From Lachnospiraceae bacterium (GTDB taxonomy: Bacteria; Bacillota; Clostridia; Lachnospirales; Lachnospiraceae): a stretch of 64,000 bases of DNA. The position numbers and the translations under genes are program-made. The DNA is taken from positions 35,146 to 99,145 of the forward strand of contig CAJTDD010000019.1 in NCBI GenBank assembly GCA_910574885.1, read 5' to 3'. The notes below the pieces were generated by a model that was not told where the DNA came from, made no database searches, and saw only the letters and a program-made list of their open reading frames with translations. Numbering within the stretch: position 1 is the first letter of the stretch; the number at the start of each line of letters is the position of its first letter. Below, piece by piece: positions 27,762 through 36,912 of this stretch.

Positions 27762-29084
27762 CTACTGAGCGGATTCCCGGATAAATTCCATCCACTCCCG
27801 GATTTCCTTCTCATGCCCGTTGATCCCCGGCTCATAGAACCTTGCGTCCCGAATCTCATCGGGAAGATACTGCTGCTCTACATAATGGTTGGGATAGTCA
27901 TGGGCATACCGATACCCAATCCCATGTCCAAGTTTCTTTGAGCCTTTATAATGGGCATCCTGCAAATGGGCCGGGACAGTAGTTTCATGGCTCTTTACAT
28001 TTTCCAATGCGGCGAAAACTGCATTACATGCCGAATTACTCTTAGGCGCCGTCGCCACATACAAAACTGCCTGAGACAAGATAATCTGCGCCTCCGGCAT
28101 CCCAATCCGCTCCACCGCCTGTGCCGCTGACACCGCCACGGTAAGAGCCATAGGGTCTGCATTTCCCACATCCTCAGAGGCACAAATCATAATCCTTCTG
28201 GCTATAAACTTAATATCCTCCCCCGCATACAGCATTTTCGCAAGATAATAGACCGCTGCATCCGGGTCGGACCCCCGCATACTTTTGATAAATGCAGAAA
28301 TTGTATCGTAATGGTTGTCCCCCGTCTTGTCATAACGCACCACACGCTTCTGGATACACTCCGACGCTACCTCCAGAGTGATATGAATCTTGCCGTCCGC
28401 ACCCCGGTCCGTCGTCAATATCCCAAGCTCCACGGCATTCAGGGCATTCCTGGCGTCCCCTCCGGAAATATCTGCAAGGAATTCCAGCGCATCGTCATCT
28501 ATTTCCGCATCGTAGCTCCCCATGCCCTTTTCCACGTCATAGACCGCCCGCCTAAGCACCGTCTTGATGTCCTCCTTATCCAGAGGATGCAGTTCAAAGA
28601 TGCTGGATCTGGAAATCAGGGCGCCATTTACCTCAAAATACGGATTCTCCGTGGTCGCCCCTATGAGGATAACCGTCCCATCCTCCACAAACGGAAGGAG
28701 ATAGTCCTGCTGCCCCTTATTGAACCTGTGAATCTCATCCACAAACAGAATCGTCCGCTTCTGGTACATGCCCAGCGTCTCCTTCGCCTGCTGCACCACG
28801 GCTTCCATATCCTTCTTCCCTGCCACCGTCGCATTAATCTGGGTAAACTCTGCGCTGGTCGTATTGGCAATCACCTTTGCAAGGGTCGTCTTCCCCGTCC
28901 CCGGCGGTCCGTAAAAGATAATGGAGCTTAACTTATCCGCCTTAATGGCGCGGTACAGAAGCTTATCCTTCCCGATGATATGCTGCTGCCCCACCACTTC
29001 GTCAAGGGTCACAGGGCGCAGCCTGGATGCAAGCGGCGCCTCCCTGTCCATATTCTTCTCTCTTGCATATTCAAATAAATCCAT
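27762..29084 (-). CDS. rarA: Replication-associated recombination protein A (RarA/MgsA)
   Basis: AAA+ clamp-loader-like ATPase of 440 residues acting at stalled replication forks. Walker A GPPGTGKTTLA, Walker B FVDEIHRF, sensor ATTENPYFEVNGAL and the C-terminal MgsA helical domain (IYGTGYRYAHDYPNH-like GIGYRYAHDYPNHYVEQ) are all present. It follows the TcdA-like gene by 22 bases on the same strand. Confidence 0.95.
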   Translation of the reverse strand: MDLFEYAREKNMDREAPLASRLRPVTLDEVVGQQHIIGKDKLLYRAIKADKLSSIIFYGPPGTGKTTLAKVIANTTSAEFTQINATVAGKKDMEAVVQQAKETLGMYQKRTILFVDEIHRFNKGQQDYLLPFVEDGTVILIGATTENPYFEVNGALISRSSIFELHPLDKEDIKTVLRRAVYDVEKGMGSYDAEIDDDALEFLADISGGDARNALNAVELGILTTDRGADGKIHITLEVASECIQKRVVRYDKTGDNHYDTISAFIKSMRGSDPDAAVYYLAKMLYAGEDIKFIARRIMICASEDVGNADPMALTVAVSAAQAVERIGMPEAQIILSQAVLYVATAPKSNSACNAVFAALENVKSHETTVPAHLQDAHYKGSKKLGHGIGYRYAHDYPNHYVEQQYLPDEIRDARFYEPGINGHEKEIREWMEFIRESAQ

Positions 29085-29106
29085 AATCTAATTCTCTCCC
29101 TCTGCC

Positions 29107-29850
29107 CTATCTGCCGGCAATCTCCCGGATAACCTCCCCGGCAATCAAAAGCCCCGCCACGGGAGGGACAAAGGAAACACTGCCGGGAACAGCCCGTCTT
29201 CTCCCCTCCCGCGGGTTTTCCGTCTTCGCCTCGCCTGCTTCCCCAGGAAAGGACGCCGGCACAGAAATCGGCTTCTCCGGCGAGTACAATACTTTCAAAT
29301 GTTCAATGCCCCTTGCCCGCAGCTCTTTTCTCATTACCTTGCACAGCGGGCACACGCTGGTCTTACTGATATCCGTAATCTCAAACAGCTCCCCGTGGAG
29401 TTTATTGCCGGTCCCCATACTGCTGATGATCGGAATCCCAGATGCAAGCGCCCTCTCTGCCAGGGCAAGCTTTGCCGTCACCGTATCAATCGCATCAACG
29501 ATATAATCCGGTTTCTGCGCAAAAATCTCCCCGATATTCTCCGGCAGCACGAAACATTCATAGGTGACAACCTCCGTCTGGGGACTGATGTCTGCAATCT
29601 TCTCCCTCATCACCCTGGTCTTATACTGCCCCACAGTGCTGTGCAGGGCAATGGACTGACGATTAATATTTGAGATGGAAACCTTGTCATGATCCACTAA
29701 AATCAATTTTCCGACGCCGCTCCTGGCCAGAGCCTCGGTGCAATGGGAACCCACGCCTCCTAAGCCCAGCACCATGACGGAAGCCTCCCGAAGGCGGCTT
29801 AGCCCGCCGCTCCCCAGCAATAATTCTGTTCTGGCAAATTCATTCCCCAT
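29107..29850 (-). CDS. tcdA: tRNA threonylcarbamoyladenosine dehydratase-like E1 enzyme
   Basis: ThiF/E1-superfamily ATP-dependent enzyme of 247 residues, most like TcdA (CsdL), which cyclises t6A37 of tRNA to ct6A. The Rossmann motif GLGGVGSH, the RARSG-like EALARSGVGKL, DHDKVSISNINRQ and CxxC (SVCPLCK) are present. I choose the ATG at 29850, with AGGAG 9 bases upstream, over one at 29871. It lies between the deacetylase and rarA genes in a same-strand run. Confidence 0.9.
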   Translation of the reverse strand: MGNEFARTELLLGSGGLSRLREASVMVLGLGGVGSHCTEALARSGVGKLILVDHDKVSISNINRQSIALHSTVGQYKTRVMREKIADISPQTEVVTYECFVLPENIGEIFAQKPDYIVDAIDTVTAKLALAERALASGIPIISSMGTGNKLHGELFEITDISKTSVCPLCKVMRKELRARGIEHLKVLYSPEKPISVPASFPGEAGEAKTENPREGRRRAVPGSVSFVPPVAGLLIAGEVIREIAGR

Positions 29851-29898
29851 TCCCCTTCTCTCCTGTCTCACAGTCTTTTGAATGAAACCGCCCTTACA

Positions 29899-30630
29899 TT
29901 AATCCATAAGCAGCTCATCCACCGTCACAAATTCAAATCCCTTCTTCATCAAAATATCCACAATCCTAAGGGCAGCGTCCACACTGGTATCATAACAGTC
30001 GTGCAGCAGGATAATATCGTGATCCTCCGCTTCCGACACTACCTTATTCACAATCTCTTCCACATTCTTCGTGGTCCAGTCCAACGGGTCGATACTCCAC
30101 ATCACCGGCATTACGTCCAGCTCTTCCTCCAGTTCATCCTGCCAAAGCCCGAAAGGCGGACGCATGTACTCCACATGTTTCCCTGTGATGGCGCTGATCA
30201 CACGGTCCGTCTCCATAATCTCCTTCTTCGCATCCTCATCCGACAGCTTGGTAATCTCTACATGGCTGTAAGTGTGGTTCCCAATCAGATGTCCCTCCTC
30301 GTCAAGGCGCTTAACCAGCTTGGGGTTCTCCTCGGCATTCTTTCCGATAAGGAAAAACGTTCCCTTGATTCCCCTCTCCTTCAACCCGTCCAACAGCCGC
30401 CCCGTACAGCCTGCGCTAGGGCCGTCGTCAAAGGTGATGGCAATCTGGGGCGCCACTTTGTCCACAGAAGCCTCATCCTCATCTACCGTCTTCTTCACCG
30501 CCTCCTTACTGTCTGCCCTCTGCCCTCCGGCGCCATTGCCGCCCAGCGAAATTCCCAGAAAATGAAACAGACAGAACATATAGAGCACACCGCACAGAAT
30601 CAATATCTTACAGTATTCCCGTTTTTTCAT
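29899..30630 (-). CDS. Polysaccharide deacetylase (NodB family)
   Basis: Carbohydrate esterase family 4 protein of about 243 residues with an N-terminal membrane anchor, so it faces the cell wall. The catalytic TFDDGP motif, the metal-binding HTYSHVEI, and the PPFGLW and DPLDW motifs are all visible. It probably N-deacetylates peptidoglycan or another GlcNAc polymer. An in-frame GTG at 30636 is an alternative start; the ATG at 30630 has better spacing from GAGG. Confidence 0.9.
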   Translation of the reverse strand: MKKREYCKILILCGVLYMFCLFHFLGISLGGNGAGGQRADSKEAVKKTVDEDEASVDKVAPQIAITFDDGPSAGCTGRLLDGLKERGIKGTFFLIGKNAEENPKLVKRLDEEGHLIGNHTYSHVEITKLSDEDAKKEIMETDRVISAITGKHVEYMRPPFGLWQDELEEELDVMPVMWSIDPLDWTTKNVEEIVNKVVSEAEDHDIILLHDCYDTSVDAALRIVDILMKKGFEFVTVDELLMD

Positions 30631-30706
30631 ATCCACATTACCTCAGATTACGATCCCCTTCCTTACTAATGTATGTAGGGGGGATACAGGAAAATGCAAT
30701 AATGTG

Positions 30707-31285
30707 CTAACGTTTCTTTACGCTAAACCCAAACCGGCCAAGCTCCTTCCCAAGCCCAAAGTACTCTCCATGGGAATACGTAAGAAGCCCTGTGGAATTC
30801 AACTCAAACTTCCCATCCTTCTTCATATATTTTTCATCCACCTGAACTGCCACAACCTGTGCAAGGAACATATCATGAGAGCCAAGCTCCTTCACTTCCG
30901 TCACCTTGCACTCAATATTGACCGGGCTTTCCAGAATCACCGGGGCATAGGAAAGCTTCGCCGCACCGCCCTTCGTCAGCTTCATCTCCTTCCATTTGTC
31001 CACATCCCTGCCGGACTTCACGCCGCACCAGTCCGCGGCAAAGCCAAGTTTCTCTGTAGTCAGGTTAACCACAAATTCCCCTGTCTCCCGAATCATAGGG
31101 TAAGAAAAACGCTCCGGCCTTACGGAAATGTAGAGCATGGCAGGGTCAGAACAGACCGTCCCTGTCCATGCCACCGTCAGGATATTCGCATTTCCCTTCC
31201 TATCCGCTGCGCTTACCATCACGGCAGGAAGCGGGTACAGCATATTCCCCGGCTTCCAAACCTGCCTGTTTTCTGATATTTCCAT
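30707..31285 (-). CDS. Flavin reductase family protein
   Basis: FMN-binding split-barrel protein of 192 residues in the flavoredoxin/flavin reductase-like group. It shows the usual KPGNMLYPLPAVMVSA start, TVAWTGTVCSDPAMLYISVRPERFS core and the C-terminal LTYSHGEYFGLGK. It would move electrons to or from FMN in the cytoplasm. AGGAGG lies 9 bases before the chosen ATG at 31285. Physiological partner unknown. Confidence 0.9.
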   Translation of the reverse strand: MEISENRQVWKPGNMLYPLPAVMVSAADRKGNANILTVAWTGTVCSDPAMLYISVRPERFSYPMIRETGEFVVNLTTEKLGFAADWCGVKSGRDVDKWKEMKLTKGGAAKLSYAPVILESPVNIECKVTEVKELGSHDMFLAQVVAVQVDEKYMKKDGKFELNSTGLLTYSHGEYFGLGKELGRFGFSVKKR

Positions 31286-31347
31286 GTTCCGTCTCCTCCT
31301 TCTCATTCAGCTTTTGCCGCTTAAAAGCATCTTCCCTGCCCATAAAT

Positions 31348-32994
31348 TTACTGCTGCAATGTCCCGACTAACGTAGGAATCAACTGCTTTTTCCTGGAAA
31401 CCACACCTTTTAGCACCACCTTATCCGTGTCCTCCCCAAGGTCAAACGCGTCGATAATATATTCCTTCGCATTATTCCCCACGCAGAGCAGTTCCGTGGA
31501 TTCATCCAGAATATCTGTCAGCATGAAATAAACCATCTGGAGGTTATTCGATTTCAGTACCTCCGGCAGATGAGGCGTCAATACTTCCCGTATTTCCTTT
31601 AGCTCATCCTTATTCATGGAATTAATCTGCCCTACGCCGAACACCACGTCGTTGACCGTGAACTGCTTAAAATCCTGGAAACAGATCTCATCCGCACTCT
31701 TTCCAGTAAGGCTGCTTCCAGCCTTGAACATATCTCCCGCCATCTGCTCCAAGTTGATATCCGCCAGTTTCGCCAGCTTCTTCGCCGCCTTCTCGTCCAC
31801 CTGGGTACAGGTAGGCGAACGGAACAGCAGGGTATCCGAGATAATTGCGGAACAGAGCAGGCCTGCAATCGTCGGCGTAATCTTCACCCCACACTCCTCG
31901 TACATCTGGTAAACGATGGTCGCCGTACATCCCACAGGCTGGTTGCGGAAGAACACAGGACCCATAGTCTCAATACTGCCAAGCCTGTGATGGTCGATGA
32001 TTTCCACGATCTCCGCTTCTTCAATCCCGTCCACCGCCTGGGATTTCTCATTATGGTCTACCAGAATCACCCGTTTCTTACTCACATCCAGAAAACGCCG
32101 TCTGGAAATAAACCCTTTGAAGCGGCCGTGCCGGTCAAGAATCGGGAAATCCCTGAACTTCTTCTTCGTCATAGAATCCTTGATATCATCCACATAATCT
32201 GTCATGCGGAAGGTCATAAGCGGCGCCTTCGTCATAAAATGCTTTACCGGGATACTCTGGTTAATCAGCCGCGCTACCGTATAAGTATCATGGGGCGTAC
32301 TGATAATCACAATACTCTGCTCCTCGGCTCTCTTAATCAGCCTTTTTGACACTTCCGCCCCCTGGCACACCACAAGGCAGCTTACGTCAATATCCACGGC
32401 ACACGCCTGAGACTCGTACCGATTGCTCAAAATAACCAGATCGTCCTTCTCGATAAACTCCTCCATCAGCTCCGGGCTGGATGCTCCCACCGTCACCTTC
32501 CCTCTGGTAAAATATCCATGCTCGTTCCCGCAGATCAGCGTCCCATCCAGTGTCTCCACAATATTCTTATACTGCGTCTTTGCCTCAGACAAAATATTGC
32601 TGTCATACACATCCATATATGAAGTTGCGATATCCCCCGTCGAGATTACTCCCACCAGTTCCTCATCCTTCAAGATTGGAAGGGTCTTGACATTCTGCTC
32701 CTTCATCTTCTCCCAAGTGGCCTTAATCGACACGTTCGGATCTACGCCTTCTATCTTATGTATGTCAATATCTTTCACCTGCAATTTCACGTTGGACAGA
32801 AGCTCCGGCGCAGCTACCTTGAACCGCTTGAGCACATAGAGCGTCTCTTCATTAATCTGCCCCGCCCTTTTTGCCACATACTCATCGCCTGTCATCTCTT
32901 TCTTCAGATTGGCATAGGCAATCGCAGAACAAATCGAGTCTGTATCCGGATTCTTATGCCCCACAACATATACTTTTCCTGTCTTCTTTCCCAT
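31348..32994 (-). CDS. ppaC: Manganese-dependent inorganic pyrophosphatase with CBS-DRTGG insert
   Basis: Family II pyrophosphatase of about 548 residues hydrolysing PPi in the cytoplasm. The DHH domain is split: VGHKNPDTDSICSAIAYANL at the N-terminus and DHNEKSQ and DHHRLGS from about residue 310, followed by the DHHA2 domain. Between them lie about 240 residues with two CBS halves around a DRTGG-like domain, the layout of nucleotide-regulated enzymes of clostridia. Regulation by adenine nucleotides is known for the family. Start at 32994 has GGGGAA 9 bases upstream. It is divergent from the S1-domain gene. Confidence 0.92.
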   Translation of the reverse strand: MGKKTGKVYVVGHKNPDTDSICSAIAYANLKKEMTGDEYVAKRAGQINEETLYVLKRFKVAAPELLSNVKLQVKDIDIHKIEGVDPNVSIKATWEKMKEQNVKTLPILKDEELVGVISTGDIATSYMDVYDSNILSEAKTQYKNIVETLDGTLICGNEHGYFTRGKVTVGASSPELMEEFIEKDDLVILSNRYESQACAVDIDVSCLVVCQGAEVSKRLIKRAEEQSIVIISTPHDTYTVARLINQSIPVKHFMTKAPLMTFRMTDYVDDIKDSMTKKKFRDFPILDRHGRFKGFISRRRFLDVSKKRVILVDHNEKSQAVDGIEEAEIVEIIDHHRLGSIETMGPVFFRNQPVGCTATIVYQMYEECGVKITPTIAGLLCSAIISDTLLFRSPTCTQVDEKAAKKLAKLADINLEQMAGDMFKAGSSLTGKSADEICFQDFKQFTVNDVVFGVGQINSMNKDELKEIREVLTPHLPEVLKSNNLQMVYFMLTDILDESTELLCVGNNAKEYIIDAFDLGEDTDKVVLKGVVSRKKQLIPTLVGTLQQ

Positions 32995-33107
32995 TGTTAT
33001 CACTTCCCCAAAATCAGATTTCTTTCGCTTCTAATAATAAGAGTGCCATCTTTTACAGCTTTCGTCAACCATAAATTTTCATGAAATATCCATATTTTAT
33101 TTTTTCT

Positions 33108-33138
33108 TTGAACATTTTTGTTAATTTTATGTTATAAT
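33108..33138 (+). promoter_or_regulatory. Promoter of the S1-domain gene
   Basis: TTGAAC (33108-33113) and TATAAT (33133-33138), 19 bases apart; the -10 is perfect, the spacing slightly long. Transcription would start near 33145 and give a leader of about 108 bases. Confidence 0.6.
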
Positions 33139-33145
33139 TAAGAAA

Positions 33146-33222
33146 GTACGCTGATACCTGCACAGGTTGTCAGCCCGCAGGCTGGTGACGCATGATACTT
33201 GGAATGGTATGTGACGACGTAC
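33146..33222 (+). ncRNA. Structured 5' leader of the S1-domain gene
   Basis: GTACG (33146-33150) can pair with CGTAC (33218-33222), closing a region with three internal hairpins: ACCT/AGGT (33156-33167), CAGCC/GGCTG with outer GTCA/TGAC (33169-33189), and ATACT/GGTAT (33195-33210). An alternative pairing of ATACC (33154-33158) with GGTAT (33206-33210) would disrupt two of these. It resembles a multibranch riboregulator. I do not recognise a named family; autoregulation by the S1 protein is one possibility. Confidence 0.45.
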
Positions 33223-33252
33223 AAGTCTTGCTAGCGAAAGGGAATAGATACT

Positions 33253-33957
33253 ATGAGTGAAGAATTATTACAAGAAACAGCAGCGGAAGCTGCCATCAGC
33301 AACACGGAAGAAACCATGGCAGACTTTGAGGAACATTTTGACGATGCCAATCCCTGGAATCTCGTAGCATCCTACAAAGAAAAAGGAACCGTTCTCCCCG
33401 TTAAGGTCGAGGGGATCGTGAACGGCGGCGCAATCGCCATGGTCGAAGGGCTGCGCGGATTCATCCCCGCATCCAGGCTGTCCCTGTCCTACATCGAAGA
33501 CCTTGAGACTTATCTCCTCAAGGATATCGAGGTAAAAGTCATTGAAGTGGATCAGGCAAGCGAGCGTCTGGTACTCTCTGCCCGGGAGATCCTCAAGGAA
33601 AAAGAGAAGAAAGCCATGGAAGAAAGAATCGCCAATGTGAAGATTGGAAGCGTTGTAAGCGGAACGGTAGAGAGCATTCAGAACTATGGCGCATTTATCC
33701 GTCTCGAAGACGGGCTGTCCGGCCTGGTCCATGTTTCTCAGATCAGCCAGAAGCGCGTGAAGTCTCCTAAGGATGTGCTGAACACAGGCGATGAAGTAAA
33801 GGTGAAAATCATCGGGCTGAAAGACGGCAAGATCAGCCTCAGCATGAAAGCCCTTGAAGAAGTAAAAGAAGAGCCGGTTGAAAAAGTGAACATTCCTAAG
33901 TCTGAGAGCATCGGAACCAGCTTAGGAGATTTGTTCAAAGGAATAAAGTTGAACTAG
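33253..33957 (+). CDS. S1 RNA-binding domain protein
   Basis: Protein of 234 residues with two S1 repeats, the first from about residue 45 (GTVLPVKVEGIVNGGAIA) and the second from about residue 130 (GSVVSGTVESIQNYGAFIRL, with GLVHVSQIS). Such short S1 proteins are common in Firmicutes and may bind mRNA or ribosomes, unlike the six-repeat ribosomal S1. An AAAGGG sits 10 bases before the ATG. It is a single-gene unit between a structured leader and a strong terminator. Confidence 0.88.
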   Translation: MSEELLQETAAEAAISNTEETMADFEEHFDDANPWNLVASYKEKGTVLPVKVEGIVNGGAIAMVEGLRGFIPASRLSLSYIEDLETYLLKDIEVKVIEVDQASERLVLSAREILKEKEKKAMEERIANVKIGSVVSGTVESIQNYGAFIRLEDGLSGLVHVSQISQKRVKSPKDVLNTGDEVKVKIIGLKDGKISLSMKALEEVKEEPVEKVNIPKSESIGTSLGDLFKGIKLN

Positions 33958-33995
33958 CCATCCATGGGTTCCGGCAGACGTATGCCGATAAGAAG

Positions 33996-34031
33996 AAAGG
34001 GGTGCCATCTTACGGCATCCCTTTTCTTTTT
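33996..34031. terminator. Bidirectional terminator after the S1-domain gene
   Basis: AAAGGGGTGCC (33996-34006) pairs with GGCATCCCTTT (34014-34024), one G-U, with a 7-base loop. T-rich tracts follow on both strands (TTTTCTTTTTCT on plus, TTTCTTCTT on minus). It serves the S1 gene and possibly the convergent ABC permease gene. Confidence 0.85.
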
Positions 34032-34892
34032 CTATAGCGGCAAGTCCTTCTTCCGGAATCTCAGCGCCCCCACCCCATAAGCCACTACGGCCACACCGGC
34101 AAGAACCCCCAGTTTCCAGACAAAATCATAATTCACCGCATCGCTTCCCACCGTCTCCATGGCAGTGATATCCAGAAGCCCTACAAGCGTCAGCTGGTTA
34201 AAGATGTCAAGCTGTTCAATCCCCACGCCCATCTCCACCAGCTTATCAGACCCGAACACGCCAAGCAAGGAAGCGATAAAACACCAGACCGTAATCCCTC
34301 CGCCAAACGTAAGCGCCCTGCTGTTATGGTTGAACAGGCAGCTTCCCAGATAACAGATTGCCGCAACCGCTTCCACCAGGACATACATCCCGGCAAACTT
34401 AACCACGGTAGCAGCCACATCGGCATCCCCCGCAATCTGTTCATTCAGCACACATTTGACTCCGCAGACAATCCCTGTTACCACCAACGGAACCAACAAC
34501 ATGAATACCATATGGGTAAATGCCACCGCCCCGCGCTCCGTTGGGGTAGACAGGATATACGCCATCGAACCGTCGTCCACCTGCGCGGCAATCAGGGCAT
34601 TGGACGCTGCGACTACCAACAGGAAGATGGGAATCAGTACGATAACCTTGTAATACATCGTGTCAAGGATGACGCTTGGGTCCATCTGCGGAACCTGAAT
34701 TCCCATTTTTGCCATCCTCTCAACCATCGCCGTATCTGCACTGCCTGCAAGATCCGTCTGGATGGCGTCAATCGCAATCGTTACCACACAGCTCATCATC
34801 GACATAACCAGGACCACCGCCAAGACAAAAAACCAGAAACTCCTGATATCTTGCCCAAACAGCGGCCTTGAAAATAATTTTGTTGTTTTCAT
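34032..34892 (-). CDS. ABC transporter permease
   Basis: Integral membrane protein of about 286 residues with six predicted helices, of the ABC-2 class. It follows two ATPase genes. An in-frame GTG at 34901 overlaps the upstream stop as GTGA, but AAGGAG is only one base from it; the ATG at 34892 has 10-base spacing, so I prefer it. Together the three genes encode an exporter of unknown substrate, probably with the two ATPases acting as a heterodimer. Confidence 0.88.
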   Translation of the reverse strand: MKTTKLFSRPLFGQDIRSFWFFVLAVVLVMSMMSCVVTIAIDAIQTDLAGSADTAMVERMAKMGIQVPQMDPSVILDTMYYKVIVLIPIFLLVVAASNALIAAQVDDGSMAYILSTPTERGAVAFTHMVFMLLVPLVVTGIVCGVKCVLNEQIAGDADVAATVVKFAGMYVLVEAVAAICYLGSCLFNHNSRALTFGGGITVWCFIASLLGVFGSDKLVEMGVGIEQLDIFNQLTLVGLLDITAMETVGSDAVNYDFVWKLGVLAGVAVVAYGVGALRFRKKDLPL

Positions 34893-34897
34893 CCCTG

Positions 34898-35794
34898 TCA
34901 CTCTCCTTTACCAATCGCCTCTTTAAAATAAGTCTCAAGGGTCGTGTGCTTCTCCTGAAACTCACAAATCAGATACCCCTTCAAATGCTGCAGCAGGATT
35001 ACGATATCCCTGACAGGAACCGTCACCTCACAGGAACGCCCGCCTACAATCTTCACGGTGTCAAACCGGAATCTGTCCACAAAATCAGCCCTGTCCCATG
35101 CGGTATTGAACGTAATGCCAAACCATTTATTTTCCGGATTTCTTATCTGGTCAATATCCACCGTCTCCACGACTTTTCCCTTGTGGATAATCGCCGCCAC
35201 GTCACAGACCTCTTCAATCTCCTCGAAAATATGGCTGGACATGAATATGGTCTTTCCCTTCGCCTTCTCTTCCCGGACCAGATTCAGGAAGGCGTCCCGC
35301 ATCAGCGGGTCAAGCCCCGTGGTGGGCTCATCCATAACCAGAATCTCTTTATCTCCCATAAGGGCCGCAACAATCGCAGTCTTCTGCTTCATCCCCTTGG
35401 ACATCCGTCTCAAATTCGCCGACGGGTCAAGCTGCAATATGTCAATCAGCCGCTCCATATATGTAAAGTCCTCAATCTCAAGATACTTTGCAAAATAACG
35501 CAGAAATTGCGTCCCTGTGCGAAAGCGCGGAAACTCTATCTCCCCGGGGACATAACTCATAAAATGTTTTAACATCGTGGCGTCTTTCCATGCATCCCTT
35601 CCTTTTACACGGATACTTCCCCGGTCAGGTTTCAGGAAACCCATCAGATTGCGGATCGCCGTCGTCTTCCCGGAACCGTTCGTACCGATAAAACCATAGA
35701 CCATGCCGGGCCGGATGTCAAAGCTCACATCAAAAATGCCGCGTCCCTTGCCATAATCTTTCGTGACGCCGCTAAATTCTATGATATTCGTCAT
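34898..35794 (-). CDS. ABC transporter ATP-binding protein
   Basis: ATPase of 298 residues with Walker A GTNGSGKT, signature MSKGMKQK, Walker B ILVMDEPTTGLDP and the H-loop SSHIFEE. It shares the start FSGVTKDYGKGRGIFD with the upstream paralogue, so the two arose by duplication. Its start overlaps the upstream gene end by 4 bases. Confidence 0.93.
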   Translation of the reverse strand: MTNIIEFSGVTKDYGKGRGIFDVSFDIRPGMVYGFIGTNGSGKTTAIRNLMGFLKPDRGSIRVKGRDAWKDATMLKHFMSYVPGEIEFPRFRTGTQFLRYFAKYLEIEDFTYMERLIDILQLDPSANLRRMSKGMKQKTAIVAALMGDKEILVMDEPTTGLDPLMRDAFLNLVREEKAKGKTIFMSSHIFEEIEEVCDVAAIIHKGKVVETVDIDQIRNPENKWFGITFNTAWDRADFVDRFRFDTVKIVGGRSCEVTVPVRDIVILLQHLKGYLICEFQEKHTTLETYFKEAIGKGE

Positions 35795-36801
35795 GGTTCA
35801 TCCACCTCCCAAATCCCGGCGCCGCCCTCCGGCTCTCCCTGCAATTCATCCTCTTTCTTGTAGAACTTCATAAAATGATCCTCCAGAGTATATGGAATCT
35901 CACTGATGTCCGTGACATTCAGCCCGGAAAGAACCGGAATCAGCCGGTTCAGCCCATCCATGTCCACCATAAGCCGCACAGTCAGCCGGTTCGGGTCTTT
36001 GTTGGTACACAGAAAATCATTTTCGTTAAAACGGTTATAATCCCGCTCCGTCTCAAAGGAAACTTTATATATCCACTGCTTCTGTTCCTTTAACTCATCC
36101 GCACTGAAATCCGCCGCAATCCTTCCTTCCTTGATGATTGAGATACGGTCGCATACGGCGTCAACCTCATGAAATATGTGGGAAGACAATAGGATGGTCT
36201 TCCCTCGCTTCTTCTCTGAGCGGATAAAGTCGATAAAGACTTCCTGCATCACCGGATCTAAACCGGAAGTAGGCTCGTCGAGAATCAGCGCCTCGGGGTC
36301 GTGCATAAATGCAGTGATTACAGCCAGCTTCCTCTTCTCCCCAATGCTCATGTCACGGATCTTCATACCCATATCCAACGGAAATAACTGAAGCAGCCTG
36401 GCAACGTAATCCGTCTCTGTCCCAGTATCCTTGGATTCTTCTCCTGAAGCAACCTCAAGTTTTGCCCGGGAAGAAATCTTCTCCATCTTCCGCAGCTTTC
36501 CCATATAATTAAGAAACCGTCTGGCCGTCATCATCTTCGGGAATGCAATCTCCCCCGGCAGATATCCTACCAAGCCTTTCAGTTTTGCCCCATTCTTCCG
36601 GCAGTCCATTCCCCAAATCTCGGCTTCGCCCTTCTGTGGCTTTGTAAAGCCCATCAGGTGGCGGATTGCCGTCGTCTTGCCCGCACCGTTCGGGCCGAGG
36701 AATCCGTAACATACCCCCTTTTCCACATGCAGGGAAATATCAAAGACGCCCCGTCCCTTGCCATAATCCTTCGTCAAATTTCTGATGTCTATCACGTTCA
36801 T
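35791..36801 (-). CDS. ABC transporter ATP-binding protein (first of a duplicated pair)
   Basis: ATPase of 336 residues with Walker A GPNGAGKT, signature MSIGEKRK, Walker B LILDEPTSGLDP and SSHIFHE. A 20-residue Ser/Glu-rich insert (SGEESKDTGTET region) separates the Q-loop and signature. The C-terminus has an extra Gly/Glu tail. First gene of the transporter unit, behind a promoter with an overlapping palindrome. Confidence 0.93.
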   Translation of the reverse strand: MNVIDIRNLTKDYGKGRGVFDISLHVEKGVCYGFLGPNGAGKTTAIRHLMGFTKPQKGEAEIWGMDCRKNGAKLKGLVGYLPGEIAFPKMMTARRFLNYMGKLRKMEKISSRAKLEVASGEESKDTGTETDYVARLLQLFPLDMGMKIRDMSIGEKRKLAVITAFMHDPEALILDEPTSGLDPVMQEVFIDFIRSEKKRGKTILLSSHIFHEVDAVCDRISIIKEGRIAADFSADELKEQKQWIYKVSFETERDYNRFNENDFLCTNKDPNRLTVRLMVDMDGLNRLIPVLSGLNVTDISEIPYTLEDHFMKFYKKEDELQGEPEGGAGIWEVDEP

Positions 36802-36846
36802 AAGGCTTCTACCATCCCTTGAAAAATTAATATAATCGAAAAGGTA

Positions 36847-36882
36847 CTATGCTATTTTAATGCATAGAGCCGTATTTTTCAA
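36847..36882 (-). promoter_or_regulatory. Promoter with overlapping palindrome for the ABC unit
   Basis: On the minus strand TTGAAA (36877-36882) and TAAAAT (36854-36859) are 17 bases apart. CTATGC (36847-36852) and GCATAG (36862-36867) form an inverted repeat that encloses the -10 box, a typical place for a repressor. No regulator gene is adjacent. Confidence 0.6.
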
Positions 36883-36912
36883 GATTTTCCCTACGAACAT
36901 ATTTTTTTATAT

